A stretch of DNA of 7,324 bases from Negativicutes bacterium. GTDB taxonomy: Bacteria; Bacillota_C; Negativicutes; Acidaminococcales; Acidaminococcaceae. Each line of letters begins with the position of its first letter. The stretch's first letter is position 1. The notes beneath the pieces are model-generated. The model had not been told where the DNA came from. It ran no database searches and worked only from the letters and a program-made list of their open reading frames with translations. The translations under genes were made by a program, and so were the position numbers. Shown here piece by piece: positions 1-6,218 of this stretch. The stretch spans positions 1 to 7,324 of the forward strand of contig RZYP01000098.1 of assembly GCA_009930275.1 (NCBI GenBank), written 5' to 3'.

Positions 1-278
1 GTGTAGTAGATCCAGTCCCCCTGCTGCACGACCGGACCGCCATTGCCATAAACGTTAGCGGAGAGATCGTCAAGCGTCGTTTCATTAGTTGAAACCGGCT
101 GTGTGGCAGTCGTGTTGTTTGGCTCGGCACTTTCTGACTCATCAGTCGAACCAGTCGCTTCTGAACCTGTCGATTGTGATCCATTCGGCCTGGTTGGTTG
201 CCTGACACACGAAATGAGAAGGAACGTAGCCAGCATAAGGCATAAAAGCACGCTTGCAGTCCCAACGAATCGTTTCAT
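1..278 (-). CDS. Putative DUF5050-type lipoprotein, 5' part only
   Basis: This gene runs off the left edge; 92 codons of its N-terminal part are present. The protein starts MKRFVGTASVLL, a short basic n-region and hydrophobic core, and ends its signal in the lipobox LISC, with Cys24 as the predicted lipidated residue. It is therefore probably anchored to the outer face of the membrane. Residues 25-72 are a low-complexity linker rich in Ser, Thr, Glu and Asn. From about residue 75 the sequence reads NVYGNGGPVVQQGDWIYY, which resembles the opening of DUF5050 (beta-propeller-like repeats in Firmicute surface proteins, judged from memory). The start is supported by GGAGG at 287-291, 8 nt upstream. 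It is divergent from the repeat protein at 470. The exact function is unknown. Confidence 0.8.
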   Translation of the reverse strand, partial: MKRFVGTASVLLCLMLATFLLISCVRQPTRPNGSQSTGSEATGSTDESESAEPNNTTATQPVSTNETTLDDLSANVYGNGGPVVQQGDWIYY

Positions 279-469
279 GCTATTAGCCTCCATTTCACTC
301 GGACATTCACATGGCAATATCGTGTAAACATTTCCCTTTAAATATGAGAAAATGGAATGAACCCAAACCCACCGTTCAGAAAGAATCCAGCACCATCAAC
401 CTGCTTCTATTTTCATTATACACGCCCATGGATTTTAAAAAGTGAAAACGGCAAACAGGAGGCTGCACC

Positions 470-1303
470 ATGTCAGTGTCATCGGTTTACCAGACCGACA
501 TCGATACCATCCTGGCCAAACGACACGACCTGGGCGCTGACTTGTGGACGACACCTGACAAACGTCTGATCAAGGGCACCCCATTTTCAACCATGGATTG
601 TGCGCTACTGCTGTTAGAGCTCGGTGTCGCGCCGACAGATCCGATTCTCCGCGACGTCGCTGCTCTGATCTGGAGCGTCAGGCGCGAAGATGGCCGCTTC
701 AAACTGGCGCCAAGCGGAGCGATCTACCCCTGCCACACCAGCATCGCTGCCAATGTCCTTTGCCATCTCGGCTATGCCACAGACCCCAGGCTGCAGAAGA
801 CCTTCCAGCACCTGCTGGACATCCAGTATCACGACGGCGGCTGGCGCTGCAACAAATTCAGCTTCGGCCGCGGCCCGGAAACAGAATTCTCCAACCCTGG
901 CACGACCTTGATCGCCTTGAGTGCCTTCCGTTTTACTCCCTATCTCAATCAAGATAACAGGCTCGACCAGGCAGTCGAATTTTTACTCAACCACTGGACC
1001 ATCCGCATCCCGATTGGCCCTTGTCACTACGGTATCGGAACCTTGTTCCAGCAGGTCGAGTACCCTTTCGGCAATTACAATCTGTTTATCTACGTCTACG
1101 TCTTGTCGTTCTACGACCGGGCGAAAAAAGATCCGCGCTTTCTTGAGGCACTGGCACTACTTGAGTCCAAGCTGTCTGACGGCCAGATCGTCATCGAACG
1201 CGTCAACCGCCAGCTGGCCAGCCTGGCTTTCTGCCGCAAAGATCAGCCCAGCGAACTCGCGACCAAAAAATATCTCGAAATCAGGCAAAATCTCAACCTT
1301 TGA
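470..1303 (+). CDS. Prenyltransferase/squalene-cyclase alpha-alpha repeat protein
   Basis: The 277-aa protein consists almost wholly of helical-hairpin repeats of the kind found in terpenoid cyclases and protein prenyltransferase beta subunits. Repeat-like units are visible at about 40-77 (ending REDGRF), 88-128 (ending HDGGWRCN), 142-178 and 202-240 (ending SDGQI). The G-G-W and D-G-R/Q turn motifs are the clearest family signature. There is no signal peptide or membrane segment, so it should be cytosolic. No DxDD or DCTAE cyclase motif is visible and it is much shorter than a squalene-hopene cyclase of over 600 aa, so cyclase activity is not supported. Two PCH motifs (Cys88-His89, Cys185-His186) could be metal ligands, but this is a guess. 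AGGAGG at 457-462, 7 nt before the ATG, fixes the start. Codon use is GC-rich, unlike the genes after 4000. Substrate and role are unknown. Confidence 0.85.
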   Translation: MSVSSVYQTDIDTILAKRHDLGADLWTTPDKRLIKGTPFSTMDCALLLLELGVAPTDPILRDVAALIWSVRREDGRFKLAPSGAIYPCHTSIAANVLCHLGYATDPRLQKTFQHLLDIQYHDGGWRCNKFSFGRGPETEFSNPGTTLIALSAFRFTPYLNQDNRLDQAVEFLLNHWTIRIPIGPCHYGIGTLFQQVEYPFGNYNLFIYVYVLSFYDRAKKDPRFLEALALLESKLSDGQIVIERVNRQLASLAFCRKDQPSELATKKYLEIRQNLNL

Positions 1304-1326
1304 AAGGCCCGTGACTATGGTATAAT
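1300..1326 (+). promoter_or_regulatory. Sigma-A-type promoter of the tRNA-Leu gene
   Basis: A perfect TATAAT (1321-1326) is preceded by TG at 1318-1319, giving an extended -10 element. A -35-like TTGAAA at 1300-1305 has a 15-nt spacer, or TTTGAA at 1299-1304 has a 16-nt spacer. The -35 overlaps the stop codon of the preceding gene. The -10 ends 58 nt before the tRNA, which suits an independent stable-RNA promoter. Confidence 0.7.
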
Positions 1327-1384
1327 CTCCCTGTGATTTTTGCAGCGGTGCCTATGTGCCGACAGAAGCTCGCACCCAATACCC

Positions 1385-1467
1385 GCGGATGTGGTGGAAT
1401 TGGCAGACACGCTGGATTTAGGTTCCAGTGCGCAAGCGTGCAGGTTCAAGTCCTGTCATCCGCACCA
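1385..1467 (+). tRNA. tRNA-Leu (anticodon UAG)
   Basis: The sequence folds as a class II tRNA. The acceptor strands are GCGGATG (1385-1391) and CATCCGC (1457-1463), and the discriminator A and CCA are encoded (1464-1467). The anticodon stem CTGGA/TCCAG encloses the loop TTTAGGT, so the anticodon is TAG (1419-1421), reading CUA and probably other CUN leucine codons. A short variable arm (GCG/CGT with CAAG loop) and the T arm GCAGG-TTCAAGT-CCTGT follow. The long variable arm and the GGAATTGGCAGAC D-arm are typical of tRNA-Leu. It has its own promoter and a probable terminator. The AT-richer accessory segment begins on its 3' side; no second copy of its 3' end was found in the window. Confidence 0.97.
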
Positions 1468-1471
1468 AAAG

Positions 1472-1520
1472 AAGTACCATCTATTGATAGAATCGTTTCT
1501 GTCAGTTGTGGTGCTTTTTT
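1472..1520 (+). terminator. Probable rho-independent terminator of tRNA-Leu
   Basis: AAGTACCA (1472-1479) pairs with TGGTGCTT (1509-1516), 8 bp with one G-U pair, and six T (1515-1520) follow. The loop is long at 29 nt but contains a small TCTAT/ATAGA hairpin. It begins 5 nt after the encoded CCA, where a tRNA terminator is expected. Confidence 0.6.
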
Positions 1521-1660
1521 ATGCCTGGAAGTGGCTCACATCAGGCGTTTCCGGGGTTTTTCAGATAATAAAGTGATTAATAAATATCGCTTTGGTAGGC
1601 AGTGAATCTGCTCTCGCCGTAACATTTCGCGCAAAGTACGTCTTTAGGATCGTTGGACAT

Positions 1661-1700
1661 TTGAATAAATGCACCGGAAGATTAGATGGCTAATGGTGCA
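1661..1700 (-). terminator. Probable terminator of the regulator-kinase operon
   Basis: Read on the minus strand, TGCACC (1700-1695) pairs with GGTGCA (1675-1670), and an inner ATTAG/CTAAT stem (1694-1690 with 1685-1681) has a CCAT loop. A five-base bulge separates the two stems. The T-rich TTTATTC follows on the minus strand. It lies about 50 nt past the kinase stop codon, the right place and direction to end that operon. The U-tract is weak. Confidence 0.5.
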
Positions 1701-1749
1701 AATGACTAGGGGGGTGCAACGGGAAATTTACATGACGATTCAGCCGGTT

Positions 1750-3069
1750 TCATATCGGAAAAATCATCGTCAAAGTAAACACGCTGTTAGCGGTATCGAT
1801 ATTCATAACCCCTTGGTGCTTTTCAATTATTTTTTCGATGCTTCTGATCCCAAAACCATGCTGACTTGGATTCGCTTTAGTTGTTTGAAATACGCCGTTA
1901 TAAACTGAAGGATGTTGATAATAAGCATTTTGGACGCGAATTTGAAACATGCCCTTATTTTGTCGAATGAGAACATCGATGACCTTAGGCCCGTCATTTA
2001 TTCTTTGGCATGCCTCAATGGCATTATCCATTGCATTACCAAGAAGTATGCATAAATCTTCTTCGGGTATGGGTATACTTGAATCCTGAAGTTCCAAGCA
2101 ATGCTTGACAGTGATTTCTGCTTCTTGAGCTTTGGCAATCTTTTCCGATAAAATTGCATCCACGCATAAATTGCCACTTCTAACCATAAAGGAACTTGGT
2201 TTCACTTTCCTTTCCAGGTTGTCGAGCGCACTTTTTATTCGATTTAAATCACCTGCTTTTGCATAGAAATACAGTGGGGACAGGAGATTGTTCATGTCGT
2301 GATTCAAGCGACGGATGTCCTCTGATTTTTCATACAGCAATTTTATATATTTTCGCTCATAGTCTAACTGCTTTTCGAAAACGACTAGCTGAGTGTTCTT
2401 GGTGGACTCTTCTGATATTCGATCAAATAAGGCAAAGATGAATAAATTGGCAAATAGGATGGCAATTGAAACGGCCGCTGCCAGCCAATTACTGACCAAG
2501 TGAAGAGGCCCCATGGAGTCGACCCAAATTTGGGCGAGCATAAACAAGCTGATGATTGATAATACGGGAAATACCATCAACCCCCAAAAATAGCGAGCAG
2601 GTAAACGCTGATATTTTTCTAACCGAAGACGAACAACAATTCTCATCAATCCATAGAGAAGTAGCTTGGAAACAACCAGTGCAACAAGGCGTTCTTTTGA
2701 CGGAACCGCAAACGCTGTGGTTGTGTGATAGATCTGACTCAAAACAAACAGCGTTCCCATTTCAGTGCCGCCCCAAGCCACATAGAAAACGACAAGAACG
2801 ATGGTTTTGTTGATAAACGACCCCATGTACAGTAAAAATGCCATGGCTATGAAGATCAAAAGAAACAGGCCGGTAGTCACAATAGGGGGGATTGTAGAAT
2901 TGTTTAACAGCAATACGAGAAAAGCAAGAGGTACGGATATTAAATACTGATATTTGGAAAGCGCCTGCCTGCACCCAAAAAGTGACTGAAAGAGTATTTG
3001 AAAAACCAGAATTTCAAAAAGGCTGGCCGAATATTCGATAACAAGCCACAGGAAACTTTGGTTAATCAT
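1750..3069 (-). CDS. AgrC-like sensor histidine kinase (GHKL, HPK10 family)
   Basis: The 439-aa protein has an N-terminal half of six or seven hydrophobic segments (about 7-29, 43-58, 63-80, 88-112, 126-147, 161-183, 190-215), followed by a cytoplasmic helical linker (218-250). The H-box is RRLNHDMNN with phospho-acceptor His257. The ATP-binding GHKL part shows the N-box LLGNAMDNAIEA (342-353, Asn345/Asn349) and the glycine motif HGFGIRSI (404-411). This layout is that of peptide-sensing kinases such as AgrC, in which the polytopic domain reads an extracellular autoinducing peptide; the ligand here is unknown. The start overlaps the regulator stop as ATGA (3066-3069), indicating translational coupling, and AAGGAG lies 10 nt upstream. 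The order regulator-then-kinase is the reverse of staphylococcal agr. No intact agrB or agrD lies in this window, only relics. Confidence 0.93.
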   Translation of the reverse strand: MINQSFLWLVIEYSASLFEILVFQILFQSLFGCRQALSKYQYLISVPLAFLVLLLNNSTIPPIVTTGLFLLIFIAMAFLLYMGSFINKTIVLVVFYVAWGGTEMGTLFVLSQIYHTTTAFAVPSKERLVALVVSKLLLYGLMRIVVRLRLEKYQRLPARYFWGLMVFPVLSIISLFMLAQIWVDSMGPLHLVSNWLAAAVSIAILFANLFIFALFDRISEESTKNTQLVVFEKQLDYERKYIKLLYEKSEDIRRLNHDMNNLLSPLYFYAKAGDLNRIKSALDNLERKVKPSSFMVRSGNLCVDAILSEKIAKAQEAEITVKHCLELQDSSIPIPEEDLCILLGNAMDNAIEACQRINDGPKVIDVLIRQNKGMFQIRVQNAYYQHPSVYNGVFQTTKANPSQHGFGIRSIEKIIEKHQGVMNIDTANSVFTLTMIFPI

Positions 3070-3788
3070 CCGTTTTTGCTCCTTGCCTGAGTTAATAATT
3101 GGACCAAATTGCTTTGATATCCTCGGCTGATAGGAAGAATTTCCTCGTTTTCCAGAACGATGTGATCTTTTTTTATTCCCCAGACTGCGTTGATATTGAC
3201 CATGACACCTCTGAAACAGGGGTAAAAATTAAGGCCGTTGAATTGGGTGGCGAAGGTATGAAACTCGACCCTTTCTTTTAACTCAAGAACACGATCCTTT
3301 GTATGAATAAGTAGCTTCCGATTGTTGTGCTCAAAATAGAGTATCTCATCGGCAATAATTTGCTGGTAACCAAACTGTCGTGTATTAATCGACAAGATAG
3401 TCGGTTTTTTCTGAATGATTTGAATGGCTGAATCAAGTGCCTCGGGCAATTCTTCCGTCATTTCATTTTTTATAATGTAGCGATGAACACTGTATTGATA
3501 GCCTTCGCGTGCATAATCCGAGTGGTTGGTTAGGAATATGATGAGTGTTTGTCGCTTGAGTTGCCTGAGATGTTGAGCAACCTGTCGTCCATCAAATCCT
3601 GGCATTTCTATGTCCAAAAAAGTGATATCAAATTCCACTCCTTTTTCTACATCATCCAGATAATCTTTGCCATTTGAATAAAGGCTGATTTGCACAGGGT
3701 GTTTGTATCGAACCAAATGGGTTCGGATTTCCGTTGCCAGAATTGTCTGAAATTGGGGATTATCTTCGCAAATTCCGATATGAATCAT
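3066..3788 (-). CDS. AgrA-like LytTR response regulator
   Basis: The 240-aa protein has a receiver domain (about 1-125) with the acidic pair Glu8-Asp9, phospho-acceptor Asp59 in FLDIEMPG, Thr87 and Lys107. A LytTR DNA-binding domain follows (about 132-235), recognisable from IADEILYFEHNNRKLLIHT, the FRGVMVNI strand region and LPISRGY. Length and layout match AgrA/VirR-type regulators, which bind pairs of direct repeats upstream of target promoters. I chose the ATG at 3788 (MIHIGICEDN) with GGAAAG 6 nt upstream. An in-frame TTG 12 codons earlier (3822-3824) lies at the predicted transcription start and adds a segment absent from the family. The gene is co-transcribed with the kinase and diverges from the agr-like promoter at 3941-3991, its most plausible nearby target. 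Confidence 0.93.
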   Translation of the reverse strand: MIHIGICEDNPQFQTILATEIRTHLVRYKHPVQISLYSNGKDYLDDVEKGVEFDITFLDIEMPGFDGRQVAQHLRQLKRQTLIIFLTNHSDYAREGYQYSVHRYIIKNEMTEELPEALDSAIQIIQKKPTILSINTRQFGYQQIIADEILYFEHNNRKLLIHTKDRVLELKERVEFHTFATQFNGLNFYPCFRGVMVNINAVWGIKKDHIVLENEEILPISRGYQSNLVQLLTQARSKNG

Positions 3789-3828
3789 AGACAACTTTCC
3801 GTTTATCCTGAATTTATAATGCAATTGA

Positions 3829-3856
3829 ATTATATCAATTGCTTGTCAAATTTAAA
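3829..3856 (-). promoter_or_regulatory. Candidate promoter of the regulator-kinase operon
   Basis: On the minus strand a perfect TATAAT (3834-3829) lies 16 nt downstream of TTTAAA (3856-3851), a 4/6 match to the -35 consensus. Transcription would start near 3822, giving a leader of about 35 nt before the ATG at 3788. TTGACA also occurs at 3849-3844, but at a wrong distance from any good -10. Confidence 0.55.
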
Positions 3857-3872
3857 TCAGTCATCCCCCAAA

Positions 3873-3894
3873 TTATCTCAACCTGTAGAGATAA
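3873..3894. promoter_or_regulatory. Inverted repeat between divergent promoters, possible operator
   Basis: TTATCTC (3873-3879) and GAGATAA (3888-3894) form a perfect 7-bp inverted repeat with an 8-bp centre. It lies just upstream of the regulator -35 and about 50 bp upstream of the agr-like boxes facing right. It is absent from repeat copy 2, so it belongs to this divergent junction. LytTR proteins usually bind direct repeats, so another regulator could be involved; no U-tract suggests a terminator. Confidence 0.3.
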
Positions 3895-4057
3895 AGTCGA
3901 TAATCATTGGAAACATGAGCTTACAGCTTGATCCAAAAATCATACATTTCGTTCCATCTGCATTTATTTGTCGGTTTATTTATGCTAGATTCGAAAAAAG
4001 CTATTAGATTTTTATCAAATGATTGATTATGTCAGTCATGCAATCTCAAGTAACCTG
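3893..4057 (+). repeat. Direct repeat copy 1 (agr-like promoter plus agrB start)
   Basis: This segment aligns without gaps to 6975-7139 at a constant offset of 3082 bp. By hand, 3927-4057 matches at about 116 of 131 positions; the first 34 bases are weaker, about two thirds identical. The conserved block spans promoter, leader and the first 13 codons of an AgrB-like reading frame. Similarity stops at the codon after the shared AAC CTG, where the two copies diverge abruptly. Confidence 0.9.
3941..3991 (+). promoter_or_regulatory. Agr-like promoter, copy 1
   Basis: An extended -10-like element TGCTAGATT (3983-3991) lacks a good -35, as is common for activator-dependent promoters. Upstream, TTTCGTTCCAT and GTCGGTTTATT place GTT cores at 3951 and 3974, 23 bp apart, close to the two-turn spacing of LytTR direct repeats. 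The downstream box is nearer the -10 than usual, so the exact box assignment is uncertain. The same elements are preserved in copy 2 (7023-7073). In this copy the promoter precedes only an 18-codon agrB stub and then the exported-protein gene at 4302. Activation by the adjacent regulator is inferred. Confidence 0.45.
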
Positions 4058-4075
4058 ATGCCAACATTGTACTGA
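4019..4075 (+). pseudogene. agrB: agrB 5' relic, copy 1 (18 codons)
   Basis: The ATG opens MIDYVSHAISSNL, parallel to the AgrB-like stub at 7101, then diverges into MPTLY and stops at 4073. AgrB is a membrane peptidase of about 200 aa that processes and exports the AgrD autoinducer precursor; its whole catalytic region is missing here. The GGGGG ribosome site of copy 2 is replaced by GATTTTT, so translation is doubtful. The stub is best read as decay after deletion or replacement just past codon 13. Retention as a short leader peptide is a less likely alternative. Confidence 0.7.
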
Positions 4076-4160
4076 AATTGGCCAAAAATGCTTGTGACTG
4101 TAGCATATCTTTCAGTATAGAAATTTTAACTATCTCAATATTTATTTAAAAGAATAAAGG

Positions 4161-4195
4161 GAAGGAGGAGTTAAGTAATGAATATAAGATTTTAG
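4161..4195 (+). other. Strong ribosome site before a five-codon frame
   Basis: GAAGGAGG (4161-4168) lies 9 nt before ATG (4178), a near-ideal initiation site, yet the frame reads only MNIRF and stops at 4193. It lies 102 nt after the agrB stub, where agrD would be expected. It could be the remnant of an inactivated small gene or a leader peptide for the gene at 4302. No convincing AgrD sequence is recovered in the other two frames. The rest of 4076-4301 shows nothing recognisable. Confidence 0.4.
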
Positions 4196-4301
4196 TTTTA
4201 AGCTCTTCAGAAGAAAACTGTCTTTTATCATTAGTCAGTAAATTTTGAATGCTCAATCTATCAACATGAAATTTGTTAATAATCAAAAAAAGGAGGATAT
4301 T

Positions 4302-5210
4302 ATGAAAATAATAAGATGCGAAAAATGGCTAAAGGGTGTCATTCTGTCACTGATTGCGCTAACCATGCTGTCTTGTCTTCCTTCTTCCAATGTTTACGCT
4401 TTAGAATCCCAATCGTCTGGTTTACTTAATAGTGTAATTAACCATGAGTTGCAAGAAGAGAATTATCGCATTGATCAGCTATTAACTATTGACGAAAGCT
4501 CAATAATATCAATAAAGAAATTTTCAAAAATCAAAACCACTTTATTGAATGCCAACGACAAGATAGTGGAAATCAGTAACAATTCACCTTTGAGAATTGA
4601 CTATTACTTAGATGGAAGTAGAGTCGAAACGTATGAAAAATATAAATTACTAGTTACATCTCAATTTAACGAAATAAACACGCAAAATTCCCAAACAGCA
4701 TCAAACGATAATAATTTCGAATTCGCTAATTCAATTAATGATACAATTGTTAAAAATACATTTGTCTTACTAGGTACTGGAAGTAAAGAACTTCAGCAGG
4801 CAAGCCCGTATGGAGATGTAACTTTATATGTTAAAATTTCGTACACCACAAGGTACGACGCAGGTGGACATATTTGTTCGAGGCTTGATCGCGTCTATGG
4901 AAAACTTGTTAATGTAGGTGTAACCTACTTCAGAAATCTTGGGATTGAAGCATTGACAACGGGTGCTTGGGAAGATTCCTCAACAAGCCGTGGAATTTCA
5001 AATACATTGAGCAATTATGGTGGAGTATCGAGCCCAAGCATCGGGACACTATATTACACATTAAGTCCAAGTTCACACTACTACTGTACCGGAACAGCCA
5101 CAGGTGGTATAGCGGGGAAAGTATCGATTGAGTGGAAACATAGCAGTACAGCAAGTTGGTATACATATTCAATTCAAATTGGCGAAGGCGGATGGGGCGG
5201 AATATTCTAA
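4302..5210 (+). CDS. Exported protein of unknown family
   Basis: I do not recognise a named family. The 302-aa precursor begins MKIIRCEKWLKGVILSLIAL, a basic and hydrophobic signal sequence with a likely signal peptidase I site after SNVYA (residue 33). A lipobox-like LSC at 23-25 is weak. Residues 34-160 are polar and low in features. The C-terminal domain, about 168-302, alternates short Thr/Tyr/Ser-rich strands with glycines and looks like a beta-sandwich. It contains LDRVYGKLVNVGVTYFRN and ends EGGWGGIF, with two cysteines (192 and 262) that could form a disulfide outside the cell. AGGAGG at 4291-4296 supports the ATG at 4302; the upstream in-frame ATG (4245) has no ribosome site. It is the first intact gene after the copy-1 agr-like promoter, so it may be a quorum-controlled exoprotein (inference). 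Codon use is AT-rich. Confidence 0.85.
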   Translation: MKIIRCEKWLKGVILSLIALTMLSCLPSSNVYALESQSSGLLNSVINHELQEENYRIDQLLTIDESSIISIKKFSKIKTTLLNANDKIVEISNNSPLRIDYYLDGSRVETYEKYKLLVTSQFNEINTQNSQTASNDNNFEFANSINDTIVKNTFVLLGTGSKELQQASPYGDVTLYVKISYTTRYDAGGHICSRLDRVYGKLVNVGVTYFRNLGIEALTTGAWEDSSTSRGISNTLSNYGGVSSPSIGTLYYTLSPSSHYYCTGTATGGIAGKVSIEWKHSSTASWYTYSIQIGEGGWGGIF

Positions 5211-5355
5211 TTTTAAGGCGCTTAGACATCTTCTAATTTATGAATTTAATCGGACCCTTCTAAAATATTTCCCGATTTAAAAGCAATTTTCGTACCCAAA
5301 TCAATTTTGGTCGAATGCATTTTAATTTATTTATGACAAATCGATATGTATCAAG

Positions 5356-5399
5356 TTTGCGTCAGTATCATTTTAGAAACGAATTGATACTGACGCAAA
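5356..5399. repeat. Perfect 15-bp inverted repeat with 14-nt loop
   Basis: TTTGCGTCAGTATCA (5356-5370) is exactly complementary to TGATACTGACGCAAA (5385-5399). No T-run follows on either strand, so it is not a classical terminator. It could be an RNA-stabilising 3' hairpin of the exported-protein transcript, a protein-binding site, or the ends of a tiny mobile remnant. A further GTATCA occurs at 5347-5352. Confidence 0.8.
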
Positions 5400-5560
5400 A
5401 ATCTAATACTAATATAGTAAAATAATGAACAGCTTATGTGCAAAAGTAACATATCAGTGCTGAAATTTTAAATGTACATCTTATTTGTTTACGATTGTGA
5501 TTCGAGAAACGATAGATCTTTTTACGGATAAACACATAATATTAAGTCGGTCAACATATA

Positions 5561-5590
5561 TTGACAACAAATAGTATGACATGCTAATTT
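5561..5590 (+). promoter_or_regulatory. Candidate promoter for the membrane protein gene
   Basis: A consensus TTGACA (5561-5566) is followed after 18 nt by TAATTT (5585-5590), with TG at 5582-5583 making a weak extended -10. The leader to the ATG at 5696 would be about 100 nt. The -10 match is only 3/6. Confidence 0.35.
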
Positions 5591-5695
5591 CATCAACAAA
5601 ATCCGCCTATTGTGAATCATGTTAAATAAATATGTCAAAATATATATGTAATAATTCAATTTGCACATGAGCTGCTGGTGTGAAAGGTGATTAAT

Positions 5696-6103
5696 ATGGG
5701 AACGCGTCAATTACTTACTTTTATATTTAGCACAATTTTAGTGTTAATTTTATCCATCTTATCTACATTTCTATTTATTTTGATTAATTCGCCTGTGAAT
5801 TATTTTGTGCCAAATTTATTTTTGTATGTTCCCGTGTTGAAATGTTTAATTATTTTTGTTATCGCCGTCACCTATGAAAAAGTTGTTTGGTCAATTTGGA
5901 ATAAAGCAGGTCATAGGTTAAACTCATTAAGACTAATCGTTTTCTTCTACATGCTTTTATCATTTCTACTAGGCGCTATAGTAATAAAGCAATCTCTAAT
6001 AAATGTTGATATTTCTACAATTATTTTGGCTATGCAAATCAATTCAGCAATATGTTTATATGCTATTTTTTTAAATCTAATTTATAGAAAACAAAAATCG
6101 TAA
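5696..6103 (+). CDS. Small four-helix membrane protein, unknown function
   Basis: The 135-aa protein is highly hydrophobic with four predicted transmembrane segments (about 6-30, 39-60, 78-97, 105-128) and a basic C-terminus (YRKQKS). The longest polar stretch is the loop YEKVVWSIWNKAGHRLNSLR between helices 2 and 3. I chose ATG 5696, whose AAAGGTGA site lies 5 nt upstream, over the in-frame GTG at 5687, which would overlap that site. No family is recognised; it lacks the conserved His and Cys active-site arrangement of AgrB and has no transporter motif. Its position behind an exported protein makes an immunity or accessory role possible, but 485 bp separate them and this is a guess. Base composition is very AT-rich. 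Confidence 0.75.
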   Translation: MGTRQLLTFIFSTILVLILSILSTFLFILINSPVNYFVPNLFLYVPVLKCLIIFVIAVTYEKVVWSIWNKAGHRLNSLRLIVFFYMLLSFLLGAIVIKQSLINVDISTIILAMQINSAICLYAIFLNLIYRKQKS

Positions 6104-6218
6104 TAAATATAATAAAAAATTTATAAACTATTTATCAAGCAACAAACTGATTTTTCATGCAGCAGTTTAATATATACGTTCATGATGCTTTGATTACATG
6201 TCAACGGAAGAAAGCGCA

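Larger units (their letters stand above)
5211..5695. other. AT-rich intergenic region, 485 bp
   Basis: No credible gene is seen on either strand. It contains a perfect 15-bp inverted repeat (5356-5399) and one promoter candidate (5561-5590), annotated separately. A 6-bp AATCGG/CCGATT pair (5248-5277) is too weak for a terminator. How transcription of the exported-protein gene ends is unclear. Confidence 0.6.

Noticed and set aside
415..420. Perfect TATAAT on the minus strand upstream of the lipoprotein gene
   Set aside because: No acceptable -35 lies at 16-18 nt and the leader would be about 130 nt; not distinguishable from chance.
614..952. Long minus-strand and alternate-frame ORFs inside the repeat-protein gene
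   Set aside because: They are shadows of a GC-rich coding region; the plus frame has the ribosome site and recognisable repeats.
1333..1605. Overlapping reading frames of 78-90 aa across the tRNA-Leu
   Set aside because: They cover the tRNA and its terminator and have no ribosome site; they are chance frames.
3690..4007. Plus-strand 105-aa ORF across the regulator start and promoter region
   Set aside because: It overlaps the antisense of the regulator 5' end and both promoters, has no ribosome site and no protein character.
5424..5462. Twelve-codon frame with two cysteines, considered as an AgrD-like peptide
   Set aside because: It has no ribosome site, no amphipathic leader and no charged C-terminal tail, and lies away from the agrB relics.
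6144..6168. AAACTG/CAGTTT hairpin after the membrane protein gene
   Set aside because: It is six AT-rich pairs with a 13-nt loop and no real T-run; too weak to call a terminator.
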